Shown: positions 1-13,095, numbered from the stretch's first letter. The stretch: 64,000 nt of DNA from Prostheceraeus crozeri (GCA_907163375.1 CAJQUW010015580.1:124001-188000); one strand, 5' to 3'. The notes: a model not told the origin generated them from the sequence alone. A program made the numbers and translations.

Positions 1-186
1 AGGTGACATAAGATTGCTCATCTTACAATACTATGGCACATTAAATCATCGAAATAATTACCATTATAATAAATGTTGTGAGTTGATAGACGATGAATAT
101 GTAATGCACTTCGTTTGGCAATAATATACAAACAAAGTCGATTGAAATTACTCCTGGTCACTATTCCATAAACATGGTCATAAATA
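1..186. other. flanking DNA, no gene seen
   Basis: AT-rich sequence with no coding or repeat signal I recognise. It ends in the TA (185-186) that forms the left target-site duplication of the mariner element. Confidence 0.5.
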
Positions 187-326
187 CGTGGTGTGATCCA
201 AAATGTCCCGGACTAACCTACTTGCAGATAACCTGTGATAACGAATACTACTTCAGATGTAAATTTAGGTCTTTAAGGCATGAGAAATATGGTTGCCGAA
301 ATTTTTCCGGTCAGTTTTCTATTTTT
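187..326 (+). repeat. left terminal inverted repeat of mariner
   Basis: 140 bp, mirrored without visible mismatch at 1762-1901. Beyond it the two sides diverge into unrelated A/T-rich sequence. Confidence 0.93.
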
Positions 327-546
327 AAAAAATATTTTTACATTTTAACATGAATTTCTGTATTTTCTGAATTGATCGAGATCCGATTTGTCTTATTGTT
401 ATAGTTAGATTGATTTTCATTTGTACCTTATTTGACGGATATCTTTGCCATGAATATTGCACGTCTTTTGTTAATTGCTTCATGTGTTACGATATCAATC
501 AGTGAAGTTCATTCAGCACGCATTCATTAAGAAATCCGTGTCAACG

Positions 547-1604
547 ATGGTTCTTTGTTCTATCAGTTTTCATGATGGATGTGACAAGCGTGTCTTCAGT
601 CGCCTCCTGATCCGCGGCTTCGCTAATGGTGACATTCTAAAGGAATTAAGCCTGGCATATGGAAGCAAAGCTCCATCGAGAACTACTGCTTATTTCTGGA
701 TAAGCGAATTTAAACGCGGAAGACAATCTGTGGAGCAAGATTTTTCAACTGTTGGTCGGCCGCAGGAGATTCCGGAAGAGAAATCGAGTCAGTGCGATGA
801 AGTGATTACAGCACACAGAAGGATAACCATCCGTGAGTTGTCAAGAGAGTTGGGAATCAGTTATCACTCCTGTCATGACATCATCGAAAGACTTGGATAT
901 CGCAAACTGGCATCACGTTTCGTACCGAAGTTTCTGTCACCTGAAATGAAGGAGAACAGACTTCTGGCGGCACAGTCAAATTTGGATCTCCTCGAAATGC
1001 ACGGAGATCAGTTTCTGAACTGCATCCTTACAGAGGATGAAACACCTTCAAGTTTGTATCTGCCTCAAAGTAAGCGAGAATCTGCAGAGTGGCGAAAATC
1101 AGGCGAGTCTGCCCCTTTGAAAATGCGATCCGGAACATCACATCGCCGGTCGTTGATGCTGACGGTCTTTTGGAACGCTTCGGGAATCCAACTGGTTGAC
1201 TTTGCGGATAAAGGAGTAAGAATCAATAGCGAATATTATTCCAATCTGTTATCTGAAGCGAGGAAGAAAATAAGAAAGCCACGAAACATTCCCCTCTACT
1301 TGCTTCATGACAATGCTCCGATTCACACCTCGCAGGAGACAACCAATGCCTTAACGAGAAACGGATTTCAACTATTGAGCCATCCTCCTTATTCACCTGA
1401 CTTGGCCCCAAGTGACTTCTATCTGTTTAGATTCCTCAAAAAGCATCTTCTTGGACACCATTTTGAATCGCCAGTTGAACTGCGGGATGCAGTTACTGAG
1501 TTTTTTGATTCTTTGACACGGAATTTTTTCATAAAGCTTTTTGTGAATTGAGACTTCGTTGGCAAAAAGTGACGAATGCTAACGTCTCTTACATTGAAAA
1601 GTAA
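547..1604 (+). pseudogene. mariner transposase, one frameshift near C-terminus
   Basis: Cut-and-paste transposase of the DDE superfamily. The first in-frame ATG is at 547; the open frame extends upstream without another ATG. Taking ATG 547 as residue 1, an N-terminal helix-turn-helix region is followed by the linker-like RFVPKFLSPEMKENR near residue 125. The catalytic aspartates are in LTEDET (D164), LLHDNAP (D255) and HPPYSPDLAPSDF (D290). There are 34 residues between the last two, the DD34D signature of mariner rather than Tc1. The frame ends early at 1551. A different frame from about 1530 to the stop at 1602-1604 encodes LRLRWQKVTNANVSYIEK, the usual mariner ending, so one base has been lost in the T run at 1524-1529. 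The length of about 350 residues fits the family. Confidence 0.9.
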
Positions 1605-1761
1605 ACTGTTTTCTGGAACAAAACATTTGTTTTTCCGTTAATTATTAGTCAGGTTATTAGTGATAGCTTAACTGTCAAGTTAATCGAAATATATTAATTC
1701 TAAATCGCTAGAATTTATAGGAAAATCTTGAAATTCAGACAAAAATGTTTGAAAATTTTGA

Positions 1762-1901
1762 AAAAATAGAAAACTGACCGGAAAAATTTCGGCAACCATA
1801 TTTCTCATGCCTTAAAGACCTAAATTTACATCTGAAGTAGTATTCGTTATCACAGGTTATCTGCAAGTAGGTTAGTCCGGGACATTTTGGATCACACCAC
1901 G
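1762..1901 (-). repeat. right terminal inverted repeat of mariner
   Basis: Mirror image of 187-326, followed by the TA duplication at 1902-1903. Confidence 0.93.
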
Positions 1902-1989
1902 TACATTCAACTAGTCGGTCTTCAAATTTTAAGGCCGGCCTGACTGGCTTCCGATTCCAAGTGTGTTCTGAAATGCAATTGAATGTGTA

Positions 1990-2887
1990 GGGTAGAGTGG
2001 GGTATGACGCCCCCCATCGATTTCTCAGAAGTCTATAATGATGCGGGATATTTGACCCTTCTCACGGTTAATACTCGTAGAAAATGGGTTGGAACCCAAA
2101 AAATCATTGAATTTTCATCATTAGTTAAGAAAATATGTTTCTTTTCTCATTTTCGATGCTTTTGATGTAATTTATTTTGAAGTTAAATGAAGTGTTATGA
2201 TGCAATCAGACATCATTTTGATATCTTTAATACAGGAAATTTAAGTTAACGCATCACTAGATATGATTTAAACAGCTGCTTGATTCAGTTTAACGCTTTC
2301 ATTCGAAAACAGATTGAAGAAAAAAAGATACAGGTGGGGTTAAGACGCCTCCCCGGAGTATTTTGCGAAATGTATTCGAATAGCCGACCACATGAAAAGT
2401 GGATACAGTTGGTGCAATGCAGTCAGTGGGCGCATGAGGAATGTGCTGCCGACAATCTGCCAAGTTATATTTGCGAATTATGATTTTTACTGATAAGTCC
2501 GGTGTTTCGGCCTAATCTTGTTCTATAGGCCTATGCATGTTATAGAATAAATAGCTAGAAGACAAGTTGCTTTGGTTTTACTAGATGATCACATCACATT
2601 GGTCGAATAGACAAGCTTTCCTTAAGATATTTCATAATTTTAAAAGTTGGGAGTGGGTTGCGCCCAGGGTGGGGCGTCTTACCCCCTAGGGGTAATACGC
2701 CCCTTTTGGTACTTTTTGAAAGTTGAAAAATATAGGATCTTCTTTGAATTTCTCGCTGTAGTCCTTGTCCATGTAACTAGTGCATACATTGAAATAATTA
2801 ATAATGGCAAGATCTGGCAGAAAGAAGCGCAATAGTTCCTGAACAGTCGAATCTTGCTTAAGGGGGGCGTCTTACCCCACTCTACCC
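1990..2887 (+). mobile_element. pogo-like non-autonomous DNA element
   Basis: An 898-bp element bounded by TA (1988-1989 and 2888-2889). The inverted ends begin GGGTAGAGTGGGGTA and continue through a GACGCCCCCC block, about 27 bp with one mismatch. GGGG..CGCC motifs of the same kind recur inside (about 2331-2356 and 2669-2705). The only recognisable coding remnant is a short zinc-finger segment like that at the C-terminus of some pogo/Tigger-type transposases; the catalytic core is absent. TA duplication plus that finger point to the pogo branch of Tc1/mariner. Confidence 0.75.
2280..2483 (+). pseudogene. pogo-type transposase C-terminal zinc-finger remnant
   Basis: A 67-codon frame whose second half reads as a PHD/treble-clef-like finger: FCEMYSNSRPHEKWIQLVQC, then SQWAHEECAADN and YICEL just before the stop. 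The spacing C..., WIQ..CSQWAHEEC..., YIC matches the finger that closes many pogo-like transposases in invertebrates and fish (recalled, not searched). The DDE core is missing. The ORF's first codons are probably not genuine coding sequence. Confidence 0.6.
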
Positions 2888-5800
2888 TACCTATGAACTT
2901 CAGTCAATTTCTGACCTCATTTAGACACCGACCTCGAACAAGCGCACGGCAACTGTATTTTCGGCATTTATTTGAAGAAATATGACGCTTGTTTTTTTCA
3001 AAGAAGTTAAGAACCAATGTTTGTAAAGAGAGCAATTCGGTGATCGTTTGAGCAAGTCGATTTTAAAGAACAATCTTAAAATTCAGCCCTTACACATGTA
3101 ATCTGCATTATTTGAGAGCAAATCTGAGGTGATCCGAACAAATTGAAATTCAGTCGCACGACAGCTTCCGGGCGTAGTTGTTGATTATCATATGAACGAT
3201 GGTTGTAGCTGTCGTGTAGTTGTCGTGATTATGTAATCGCATGGTTCGCTCCTTTGCCTGTTACGTCAAAAGCATGGTCAGAGACTCCAATCTTGATGGA
3301 AACCCTGTTGGTTTGCATACGCACAGAGACTTAGACACCAGAAGTGTGGAATAGCGTCAAAGCAATTTCAATGTTTAGGCTCCATCCGACGAACAAGCTT
3401 AATTTTTATCCCACGCGTGTATAAAAAATTTGGCGGTAGCTTTAAGATTGTTGATTTTCTTCAATGCACTGAATTAGAATTTGGTTTAAATTCCACATAT
3501 AGATAGACCGAGCTCGGGGCCGTGGTCAACGCCATTGTGAGGCAGCGAACTGACGTTGACGCCATTTTGAAGAGAAAGAGATTGAGTCACAAAACATTCA
3601 AATTCCTTAAGTTGTGACTTTAAGTTGTGATATCAATCAATTCCATTATGACAAGTTTATGACGTTCTAGATTACATGCATTTTGACCACAAAATTATTA
3701 GGAGAGATACTATGAATAAAAAGAGCACTACTACCTAATCAAGTTTCAGTAAATTTCCATAAAATCATTCAATGATCGCAATTATACATTGATGCATACT
3801 GCGCATTTTCATAGTAATAATACAGGATAGTATAAAATTGCATGATATATTATTATGACATTAAATGTAATACACATTTTCATCTAGATTACTTTTATTT
3901 TAATTACTTCTGTCAGTCAATGTTTATTCCAGATAAACCCGACACATGATAGAACGGACATAGACATTGAGAAGAGCATGCGTTGTCATGACAGCGGGAA
4001 AACACAAGCAGCTGGTCAGTGAACTTCGTGAATATTCACGTTTCTCACTGTTTCTGTTCAAGTGTACGGCAAGAACCTGCACCTCTTACATGTTTCAGTA
4101 AATTTGATTCTTCTTTTAGATCTAGCAACATTGACCCAGATCGGTGCCCTAATGATCGGCTGAAATGACCACCAACAAAAAGCTAATGTACATTTCAGTC
4201 TCACTCACTTAAACAGAGCGAAAAGTCGGATATCTATGGCTCATTCTATGCATATGAATGATATCTAAATCAGCCTCCGTGTGAAGATATATGCAAAGGC
4301 ATTAAACGGTATTAAAAAATATTTAACCTTTGTGTTGATAATCTCAAAAAAGAAGTCATTTTTCTCATGGAAAGCAATTTCATGACATTTGTGTGAGGTT
4401 AGGACCAGAACCGTTAAAAAGCCCTCCCTCCATCACCGCCTATTCATAGACCCCTTTCTTTGCCTCAAATTGCACTAAAATGGAAAAAAGAAAACCAGTT
4501 TTCACATGAAAATAATATCACTCTCAATGGATGGCAAAACAACAGGTTTTTGCATATTCTAGTTAATTATTATAATTCTATTGCACTGGAACTAAGAATT
4601 AGTGAATTTCTTGCAGTGTCATCTCATTTCAGTGAGGCCATCAAACACGAATAAGACCAGTCGGCATAAATTGTGCAGCAGACCTTGAAATATTTTTTTT
4701 GATGATTTTCAGTCGAGAGTTCATGGAATGTACCATTACTTTCATGTTAAAAATCGCTTTCTTTTTGCCAATTCAAGTGCGATTCGATGCAAATAAAAGG
4801 GCCATAGTCGCAGCAAACTTTGAGTCAAATACTCAAAATGTGTCCAATTGAATGCATTGTAAAGAAATGAATAATAGGAATTCATGGTGTCCAGAAAGAT
4901 TTAGTTGAGAACTTTTTGTTTTCATGACATCATTTGTTTGTTTCTAAATTCTGCAGCTTTCGCACCTCTGAAGCAAATGCCCACGTCATATTTGAGAGTC
5001 AATCTTCAGCGCATTAATGCTTTCAGACATAAATTCATCAAAACTGAAGCAAAAGTTTCATTTCTATCATTCCGATGTACTAATTTTGCCTTATTGTTTA
5101 AACGTGCAAGTGCTCTAATTTGAATTGCATATACAGCTTCGTGGAGCAACACAAGGGAAATTGTCGTTAATGATTTCTGAATATTTTTCATCCTGAACAA
5201 TCAAACTTCCGAAGTTTGACAAGTTTGGAATATTTTCCTCTGTCCGCCTTTGTGTCCGCTGTCAAACACTTAGCGAGACACCAATAATTGGAAGTGGTGT
5301 TTAAATATTCAAAAAGAGGATGACTCGTTAGTTCTTTAACGTCAATCAAGAAGTTGGTTGATTGCCTCAAGTCATCAACATGGAGACAAAGTTTTCACCC
5401 CTGTCACTTATAAACTTGCAGGACTTGACGGTTCTTTGCTTAGATTGTTTCAATTCACTCAAATTTAATCTTAAGAAAAATCACAATGGACTTCTAAAGC
5501 CTAAAATTGTAAAATATACTGAACTTTGGAAATTAGGAGATTTTACAGAGGACAAGATGAACTCAAGCAATAAGTTTAGCAAAATTACGAACAAAAAGCA
5601 CGATTTTTCATAATCTGAAAGCAAAGTAATGTAAACGATAGTCGTGCGAATAAGTGTTTAATTAATCGATTATTATTTTCTTCAACCGTAAACTGTAGAC
5701 TACGAAAGTTAGCTGATTTTGAAAATGAAACAAATAAGTTCAATGACTAATTAATTAGCTTTCGAAATCCTTTAGCATTCTCGCTTTGTTGTGCGCTTTC

Positions 5801-6700
5801 GCGGTCAAAATTAGCTTTTCATTAGCATCCAGTTTATAGTGCTGTCATGTGATTAGTCACATAGTTGATCAATTCTTGAGAATTGAATTTTCACAATTAT
5901 CTGAGACTCAAATTTATTTCTTTAAACTTCTTTTTAATTTATTTGTTATTGATTTAGATATCCAATTTCTCAGCATTTCATTTCAAGTGTAGAATGATGT
6001 TTTGTTCTCTTGCACAAAGTGTGGGGTTTAATTCAGAGCCAGTCTTTTTTCTTCGATGGATTCCATTATTTTCCATCATGAGAATGGAGCGGCTCGTCTT
6101 CATGCATTTTTGGATGCAGGCAAGTAATACGATTTCATAGCAATATACTTTATTTGGGAAATCTAAGCAATTTTCCATTTGCTTGATCGTTATGTCTGAA
6201 AGAAAATGAAGTGATTGAATTTAAAGGCACGCAATGATTGATGATATAAGGACGACGGCCGAAGTTAGATTATCACACCTGTAATGTTCAATTTAAAATT
6301 AAAATGTCCAAAATCCTTGACGCAAGATTGCTTTGAAGTAAAACATCTTTTCTTTTTGAAACCAAATCAATTTAAAATAATGTTTACTAAATTACGATTT
6401 AAGTGCGATGAACAGCATGTCACATTCTGCGAATAAGGAATGAATTTCTTTAACCTTATATCGCTTTCACTTACGTCATATAGAACTGTCATGCAGAACC
6501 ATTCAACGAAAACTATCATGTCAGCAATCCTGTATACGTAGCCAGTAGCGTGCGCACACTCTGGCATCTCAGAAGCACATTTACGCTGTCGCTGCCCAAT
6601 GATAAGCACTAGCTCGCAAGGACCAGGACCCCAACAAGAATCAACCGTGATAGCTGTCAATGGATCTGTTCTCCACGGTCACAACATCTATTCCCTAGAG
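2888..6700. other. long stretch with no recognised gene or repeat
   Basis: AT-rich, with only short chance open frames. I saw no RNA gene, transposase motif or clear repeat boundary. It is probably intergenic, intronic or very old repeat DNA. Confidence 0.5.
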
Positions 6701-7717
6701 CAGTGGAGGGCAACCAAATTGGGATAGCGGGCCACAAGGAGTGGCCCGCGAAAAAGCCTGCGGGCCACCAATCTTAAAAAGCGGTAGTATTGGTTTAATA
6801 TTCTTTTATTCCTTTCTTTCAAGTGGACTTTTGGGCTGCTGTTCCGTGCGTGTGTATATATAGTCGTATTACATAACAAAATTTTGCATGTAAATGTATA
6901 CAACAATATTGTACGCAATTAATTTGTTTAATATTAAGGAATCATGATTTGCTTTCTACAATTCATGTGAGTATTGAAGAGAAAATATGCCTATAACAAA
7001 TCATGCCAGCTTTTCTTTAGTGTAATTAAACTGTAATTTGACTTTTTTGTTGATTTGAACGACATTACCTTATTTTATCGAAAAACAACGGTCTGTAACT
7101 GTACTGCAATTATTCGCCTGAAAGCCGCACAAGATAAAATTGATTTTACTACCATCATTGATCATGCTACATACGTGCACACATGTCACCCAAATACATG
7201 CGGCTTTTAAAAGCCGTGCATGGACTCCACAAATCGTAGTCGTGTGCTAATGGCAATTGAGTGTACGAAACATATATTAGTGTAGTATACAAATGAAAGT
7301 CAGCAAGAACATTTGAAAAAAATGAATTGGTGTGAATGCGTCGTAGCCTCCTTCTAGATTCATGAAGGCGTGGTTTATTGCGTAGAGAAACATGGTCAGC
7401 AGGGCATCGAATACTATGTGACTTGGTATAAACTCGCGCACGTGATGACCATTTTGCGCCTATACGAGAAGAAATTTATTACGAAAGGAGCATGGTTGGA
7501 TAATTCGAATGTGAATTTTTATTTTTTTGTGCCATCATATTGCTCATTTAGTTGTTAATTGATGGTTTTGCAAATTCTAAAGAGATCCCTAACCCTTAGA
7601 TGTGCCTCTCAAAGGTCGAAGTCGGAGTGAGTCATTCCCACATCATCGATTCAAATAATGCCCGCGGGTCACTTTAGATATGAGAAGCAGCGGCGGGCCA
7701 CGCGTTGCCCACCACTG
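6701..7717. mobile_element. non-autonomous hAT element (Charlie-like ends)
   Basis: The left end at 6701 is CAGTGGAGGGCAAC followed by GCGGGCCAC at about 6728. The right end, read inward from 7717, is CAGTGGTGGGCAACGCGTGG followed by CCCGCCG. This CAGTGG(T)GGGCAAC..GGCCCGC signature is widely seen on hAT elements. No hAT transposase or dimerisation motif is visible in the roughly 1 kb between the ends. The 8-bp flanks (CCCTAGAG and AAGAGTTA) do not form a clean target duplication, so the copy is old or altered at one edge. Confidence 0.75.
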
Positions 7718-9348
7718 AAGAGTTATCTCAGGATAACTTTGGATTTCGCCGGAAGATCTGGTGACTCCAGAATGCTAATAAGCATTTCCAGAATCAAATT
7801 GCAAACGGCAACCACAAATGTCCGAATGATCGAGTTTTGGCACATTCAATGTAGCGAGCTCTTTACTTCAACAATTGTGCTATCAATGACGGTTGGAAAG
7901 AAATATCGAACAAATATACGACGAACAGAACTTATTGAATTTTAATTATTTACTCCATTCATCGTCATTGATATAATAAAACTTCGTGACATTTGATCAC
8001 GATTTACGACATTCATGCAATGCGATCAAGTCTCTTGGGAGACGTTTGATAAATACTAATTCAATGAAACTAATCAGGTTTGCATCGTTCATATTCACAA
8101 ATATTCAATTTCATGCTTTATTAACCTTTCATTTCAATATCATTCATCATCTTTCATGACTCACAAGTTTCCTCTTAACATTGTGGACGACAATGAGCAA
8201 AAACTCTGAAAAAAATTAATCTGAATGAATGTTTTCAGTCAAAAACATTAAGGGTAATTTAAGGTCCATTAAAGGGTAATGGAACCCACACCTGATCTTG
8301 TGGAAGTAAAGTGCCATTAAAACCAGGCACGTTGTGAGACACAATAAAGGAGATACTCAATTACGTCACCCACAGGATTGGGCACGGCTGAAGTTGAGCG
8401 AAGAAAAGTCGTGCGACTTTTTTTTCGCACGCCTAATCGACATTTTTTCGACTTTTTTGTAAAAAATGCATGTTTGGCCTATCATAAGTTATCAGTAGCA
8501 TCTGTAGGCTTACTCGCATTTGGTACTTTACTTCTTAGTCGTATTTTTCTGTTTCTCATCCCGGTACTTCTGCAAACATTACCAGCAGCCCGTCATTCGT
8601 TTATAGTTTCAGAGCATAGAGAATATAGCAAAATATATCTTCATTAAGTTTTGGAACAATTGTAGAAAGAACTATTGAAGAACAAGCACATGAAGCTCAA
8701 AACAAGGATAGAACAAATCATAATGCTTAATCATAGACAGTTGGTGACTGCAGTAGCAGAATCCAAGTCAACCATTCAAAAATATTTCATTCAAATTCAT
8801 AAACAGAATCTTGTCAGCGTTATCGGATCTCAAAGCCATTCGATTTCTTTGGAACAGTGTCCCGGTGATGCCAAACAGTAAACACTCGCTCTGATGGTGC
8901 ACTGGTCGGCTGTATCGAAAGTAGCTTGCGAGCCACGGATGCCAGTATTGGGAAATGGTCTTGCTATTGAATCCACCATTTGAGTGGATTGGTAGTGGAG
9001 TGAAGTGTCGGAAAAGAAAGAAACAATGCTAATTCCTTTTGAATCCTGTCGTTTTCGTTGCTAACCTCAGATATTTCAACTTCAGGAGCATTAAAAACAA
9101 AGGAAAGTAACCTACACTTCGAGAGTCATTTGCTGCTGGTTTCAAATATTGAACTGAAGCATTTCGTGTCTCTCTCATCATTTCAGTCCTTTGCCGAAAA
9201 TGAATTTCTGATGCGCCTCTTCTCACAATTCTTGATCGGAGATCGATTGTGCGCACTCGCCAGAGTGCAAGTAGAAAGTTGTTTCAAGGAAAATTGAATT
9301 TTTACTTAAAAATCGATTTGCTACATTTTTAGCAGATTCACTCCGAAT
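7718..9348. other. no recognised gene
   Basis: Only chance open frames. A short self-complementary stretch (AAAGTCGTGCGACTTT, about 8405-8420) is too small to interpret. Confidence 0.45.
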
Positions 9349-9453
9349 GGAATTATAGCTATCTGTCGAGGGCATAACTTGGAAGACATCCGAGGGCGCG
9401 CAGAGCACGAGGATATCTACCAATTTATGCCTTCGGCAGATAGCTATAATTCC
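9349..9453. repeat. 105-nt imperfect hairpin
   Basis: The left arm starts GGAATTATAGCTATCTG at 9349 and is mirrored by the right arm ending at 9453. About 46 bp per arm pair with roughly 85-90% match, leaving a loop of a dozen or so bases near GCGCGCAGAGC. The word GGCATAA in the arm recurs nearby at about 9588 and 9698. It could be a tiny MITE or an RNA hairpin precursor; I do not recognise the family. Confidence 0.6.
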
Positions 9454-10748
9454 TATATTCATGTCTGAACTATCATGGATTAAAAAACACTTGTGACGTA
9501 CTCCATGGATGTCGATGAACGAGTAGTAGCCAGGGTGGTAGTAGCACTGAAATGATTATGTTTAAGATAATAAATATGAAAACGGAAGGCATAAATGGGA
9601 AGGTGTAGCTCCATTGAAAATACATTGAAATTGGCAGGCATAGATATAATTTGCGCCCTGCAACCTTGATGGAATGCTACGATATGAAGGCATAAATGTG
9701 AATTCGAAGATTTTGTTTTAATGAAATGCTCTCAGTATCCAGAAAAAAAATCTGGAATGTCAATTAAATATGTGCAAAATCTGCGAGGATGTAATGTGAA
9801 ATTATGTTTCTATAATTTTTTTGATGAAGCAAAATGAAAATATCATTCAAAAGTTTGATGGAACACTTCAACACTGGATGCCAGGTGTATGTGTAAGAGT
9901 TAAATCACTATTAATTCTAGAATTAGGTCTCATAAATCATATGTAAATCCTATTATCTATCACTTCATCTTAGCAATGAGAAATTGGAGGTTCAACTATT
10001 TTATATTTCAAAATAATGTTTGATGAGCAAGAGAAAGATGTCTTGTTAGGATTAGAATTAGATCGATAAAGCAAATAAATGTAGCTGCAGGTAGTGATTC
10101 TGATGATTTAAATATTCGGAATCTCAAAACATGAAGCTTCAAGCGGCCAGATGTCTGTTCGTGCAATTAGGTACCAAAATGATCTAGTAAATATAGATGC
10201 CTATACAATTATTACTATAGGCCTACAACATTTCACAAGAACTACTTGAATATTGCCATATGCATAATCCTTATTTAAGCTTTATTGATTTTCGATAATG
10301 TACTCAGATTACGTCACAAAATGTGAATAATGCAGCTATGAGTATCTGGACATAAACTAAGACCTCCATATTATGGTGTATTGAATGATACTTAGCTAGA
10401 AAATATATTCGCACGATTTGCGAATTTCAAAAAGTCCATTAATCGATTAATCGCGTCCAACCCCGGTTATCCAACAATGACTTTGTAAAATTGACATGTG
10501 GAACTGATTAATGGATTTCAAATAATCAAACAATGAATTAGTTAGTAACTTCGAAAAATAAAGCTATTTAAATGAAAATCTGTGGTTTACCACTACATGT
10601 ACAGAAATAAGCATTTTGCAAATTCTTTTATGGACAAATTTTGCTTGATCTAAGGCATATATTCATATGCCAAATCAGCGTGAATAACAAATAGGTTCTT
10701 GAGACATTCAAGGGATCGTGCACTGTTAGGAAAAATGGTCTGCATTAA
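9454..10748. other. no recognised gene
   Basis: AT-rich sequence up to the TTAA (10745-10748) that flanks the first piggyBac. An ATTAATCGATTAATC word at about 10438 resembles the ends of some hAT repeats but has no partner here. Confidence 0.4.
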
Positions 10749-12952
10749 CGGTTAAATGATGTCGTCATTCCATACTAGGTAAATGATGAACATGGGTCCA
10801 GCCAGACCCAAGGACCAATAATTGTGATTTGTAGCGAAACGATAACTTTGTAGTTCATTTAAGTGCAGATATAATGTGCTACATTTCCCCCTTGTACTTT
10901 TCCTCTGCTATAGGTTACAGGCTACCGTACTATGCAATTCCTATATCAGTTCAAAATGTGAATACTTAGGCTGATGATGTTGTCCCATCTTCTACAGTAG
11001 TGTCTCATACTAAAAAATGAAAACATATTCCGTCCAAACAACACACATGTAAGTTTATGTGGACAACAATTTAGGCTATACAGATCACGAACCTCATAAT
11101 CAAGAGTCAACTGCATTCGGTACAATAGTACTGAATCCTTGCATGTTCGTTGCAAATGGCTTTTGCGCATTCACAGCACTGAAAACGAGTCTTTGTCTTT
11201 CCGTCCCGAATCTTGGCATGTTTTGCAGCGTCGACGTTGATTGTTGAGTCCCGTCAGCGGCGGTACACTCGACTCAACACCCACCATCTGCATCGCCAGC
11301 CTTATCGACTTCGTCAGACGCGGCTGAGCAGATCTTTGATGCACCAGTGGAAGAGTCATTTCGTACCCCAGATCCATTTTGAATTGGTAGTGATTTGACG
11401 CTGACATGGATTCATTGGTTATATTTCGACCCACCCCAAGATATGGCTTGGCCAGATTCATGACCACTGCTTCGCTAACAGGGCCATTCCGCTCAACTTC
11501 CGGCAGTGTCTGTTTCCCGATATATACCAGACAGCGAAGTGGGATGCTGTTTTCAGCATCAGTGATCCAAAAGATTTTGATTCCGAATTTTCCCGGTTTC
11601 GAAGGAATATATTGTTTGAACCGTACGCGCCCATGAAATTCAACAAGCTGTTCGTCAATACATAACAAAGAACCTGGGTCATACAGTCTTGCCAAATTAT
11701 TGTTGACTAGGTCAACCACTTCGCGGATGGGTGAAAGAGGATCACTGGTGTCGCGCCGGGTCTTGTTGTCAAATCGGAGAGCGGCCTTTATTTGTTGAAA
11801 ACGTTTTGAAAGCTCATAGTAGCCCGGAAAATAGGATTTCCGTTCTTAGTGTCCCATAATTCTCGAGTGTCACGATGTCTGGCTTTCAAAGCACCAGCTA
11901 TTAGATGTAAACCAACGAAGGCATCGAGTTCAACTCTAGACACAGACTTCCATTGCAAGTGCTTGGAGGCTGCAATTCGACGTCCCTCGCGGTTGGTGTG
12001 GAGGACGGCTACATCAAGGGAGTTATCAAAAAACGCTTTGAATGCCTCTAATGTAGACTGTGGATGAAATCCAACTGCTAAACCAACATGAGGTGGCCGA
12101 AACGTATTGTGCACTGCTAATCTACCTGGTGGATGTCGTTGACTAGTTTGTAGATTCCAGACCTGGGCATTCGCCGTTGATGACGTTGCAGTCACATGGG
12201 CACTGTCATCTTCACTCTGTTCCTCACTATCATCATCATCAGAATCTTCATTGCTCATCACGTCAACTATAACTGATAAATCCAATTCTTCATCGTCTGA
12301 TAGTGACTCTACCATCGAGATTTCCACACTTCCTTCTTCATCAGTAGCGTTCACGGCGACGTCATCCTCAGCAATCTCGTCTGGAAACTCGTCCTCCTCG
12401 TCTTCTGCATATGCGAGATTCAAGTTAGCATGTTGTCGAGCAGCACGTGGAGGAAGTCGTCGTCTCTCGCTGTTTGAAGCCATGTCAAATAAGCACACAC
12501 GCACTGGAGAGCGTAACTGTTCCTCTATATTGCAACTCGAAAGCTGACACTTGTTTACAAGTCATCACACGCTTCGATCGCACGCCTGGAAGGCAGGAGA
12601 GCTTGTGTGACACAGGCGCGCGCACTGATCGATCAGACAGAGAATTGCAGTTACACATATGGGTCACACAATACGCTGACTAACCGTCTTGAACTTGAAT
12701 AAAGCACTTGTAAGTGTTGCTACCGAATATTTTCTAATGGGTCTCTGTAGACCCATGTTCATCGTTGACCTAGTATGTATCTGAATGAAGTAAAACGAAA
12801 CTACTATTTGAAATATTTTTTAGGCCAGTAATAAGCACTCATAGATTGTGTAAAAGTCACAGAATATCGGCTACCAACTCATTTGAGTTTAGATGTGTGA
12901 GCCTTATAAAGACCGCGTGGGTCTGACCAGACCCCAATTCATCATTTAACCG
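10749..12952 (-). mobile_element. piggyBac transposon, copy 1
   Basis: A 2204-bp element flanked by TTAA on both sides (10745-10748 and 12953-12956), the piggyBac target. The inverted ends start CGGTTAAATGATG (13 bp). Inside each end lies a second inverted repeat of about 28 bp (from CATACTAGG to ATGAACATGGGTC), at about 10774-10801 and 12749-12776, with about three differences. Terminal plus subterminal repeats are usual for piggyBac. The transposase is on the minus strand and damaged, so this copy is non-autonomous. Confidence 0.92.
11107..12483 (-). pseudogene. piggyBac transposase, broken (copy 1)
   Basis: The start at MASNSERRR (ATG complement at 12481-12483) precedes a long acidic Asp/Glu/Ser N-terminus typical of the family. 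The DDE_Tnp_1_7 core follows with IDEQLVEFHGR and YIPSKPGKFGIK. The second motif reads GRNITNES where family members have GRNIT.DNF, so the second catalytic Asp is missing. The stretch that should carry the third Asp is also absent, an internal deletion. The C-terminal cysteine-rich domain is present (RRRCKTCQDSGRK, then CCECAKAICNEHA, ending CTECS at 11107). Two frame changes are visible, near 11805 and near 11190. Confidence 0.9.
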
Positions 12953-13095
12953 TTAAAGGCATCAAAGAGTCGGAAATTTATCAGACTTTTTTCTCGAATT
13001 GCATATTCTTTGTAAATAATTTGCTCAGATGTGACAAGAAAATAACTAATTATGTAGAGTAATGGAAAGATATAATTATCGAATGTGATAGAACT

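Larger units (their letters stand above)
187..1901 (+). mobile_element. mariner-type DNA transposon with 140-bp inverted ends
   Basis: A complete 1715-bp element flanked by TA on both sides (185-186 and 1902-1903), the target duplication expected for Tc1/mariner. The outermost bases are CGTGGTGTGATCCAAAATGT at the left, mirrored at the right. The inverted ends run 187-326 and 1762-1901, 140 bp each, and I found no mismatch when I compared them base by base. One transposase frame fills the middle. Most mariners have ends of about 30 bp, so the length is unusual. Identical ends suggest a recent insertion, or ends kept alike by conversion. The transposase has one frame break near its C-terminus, so this copy is probably dependent on a partner in trans. 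Confidence 0.93.

Noticed and set aside
11213-12683. Plus-strand frames opposite the first piggyBac transposase
   Set aside because: Shadows of the minus-strand gene; Ser-rich readings come from its acidic codons.
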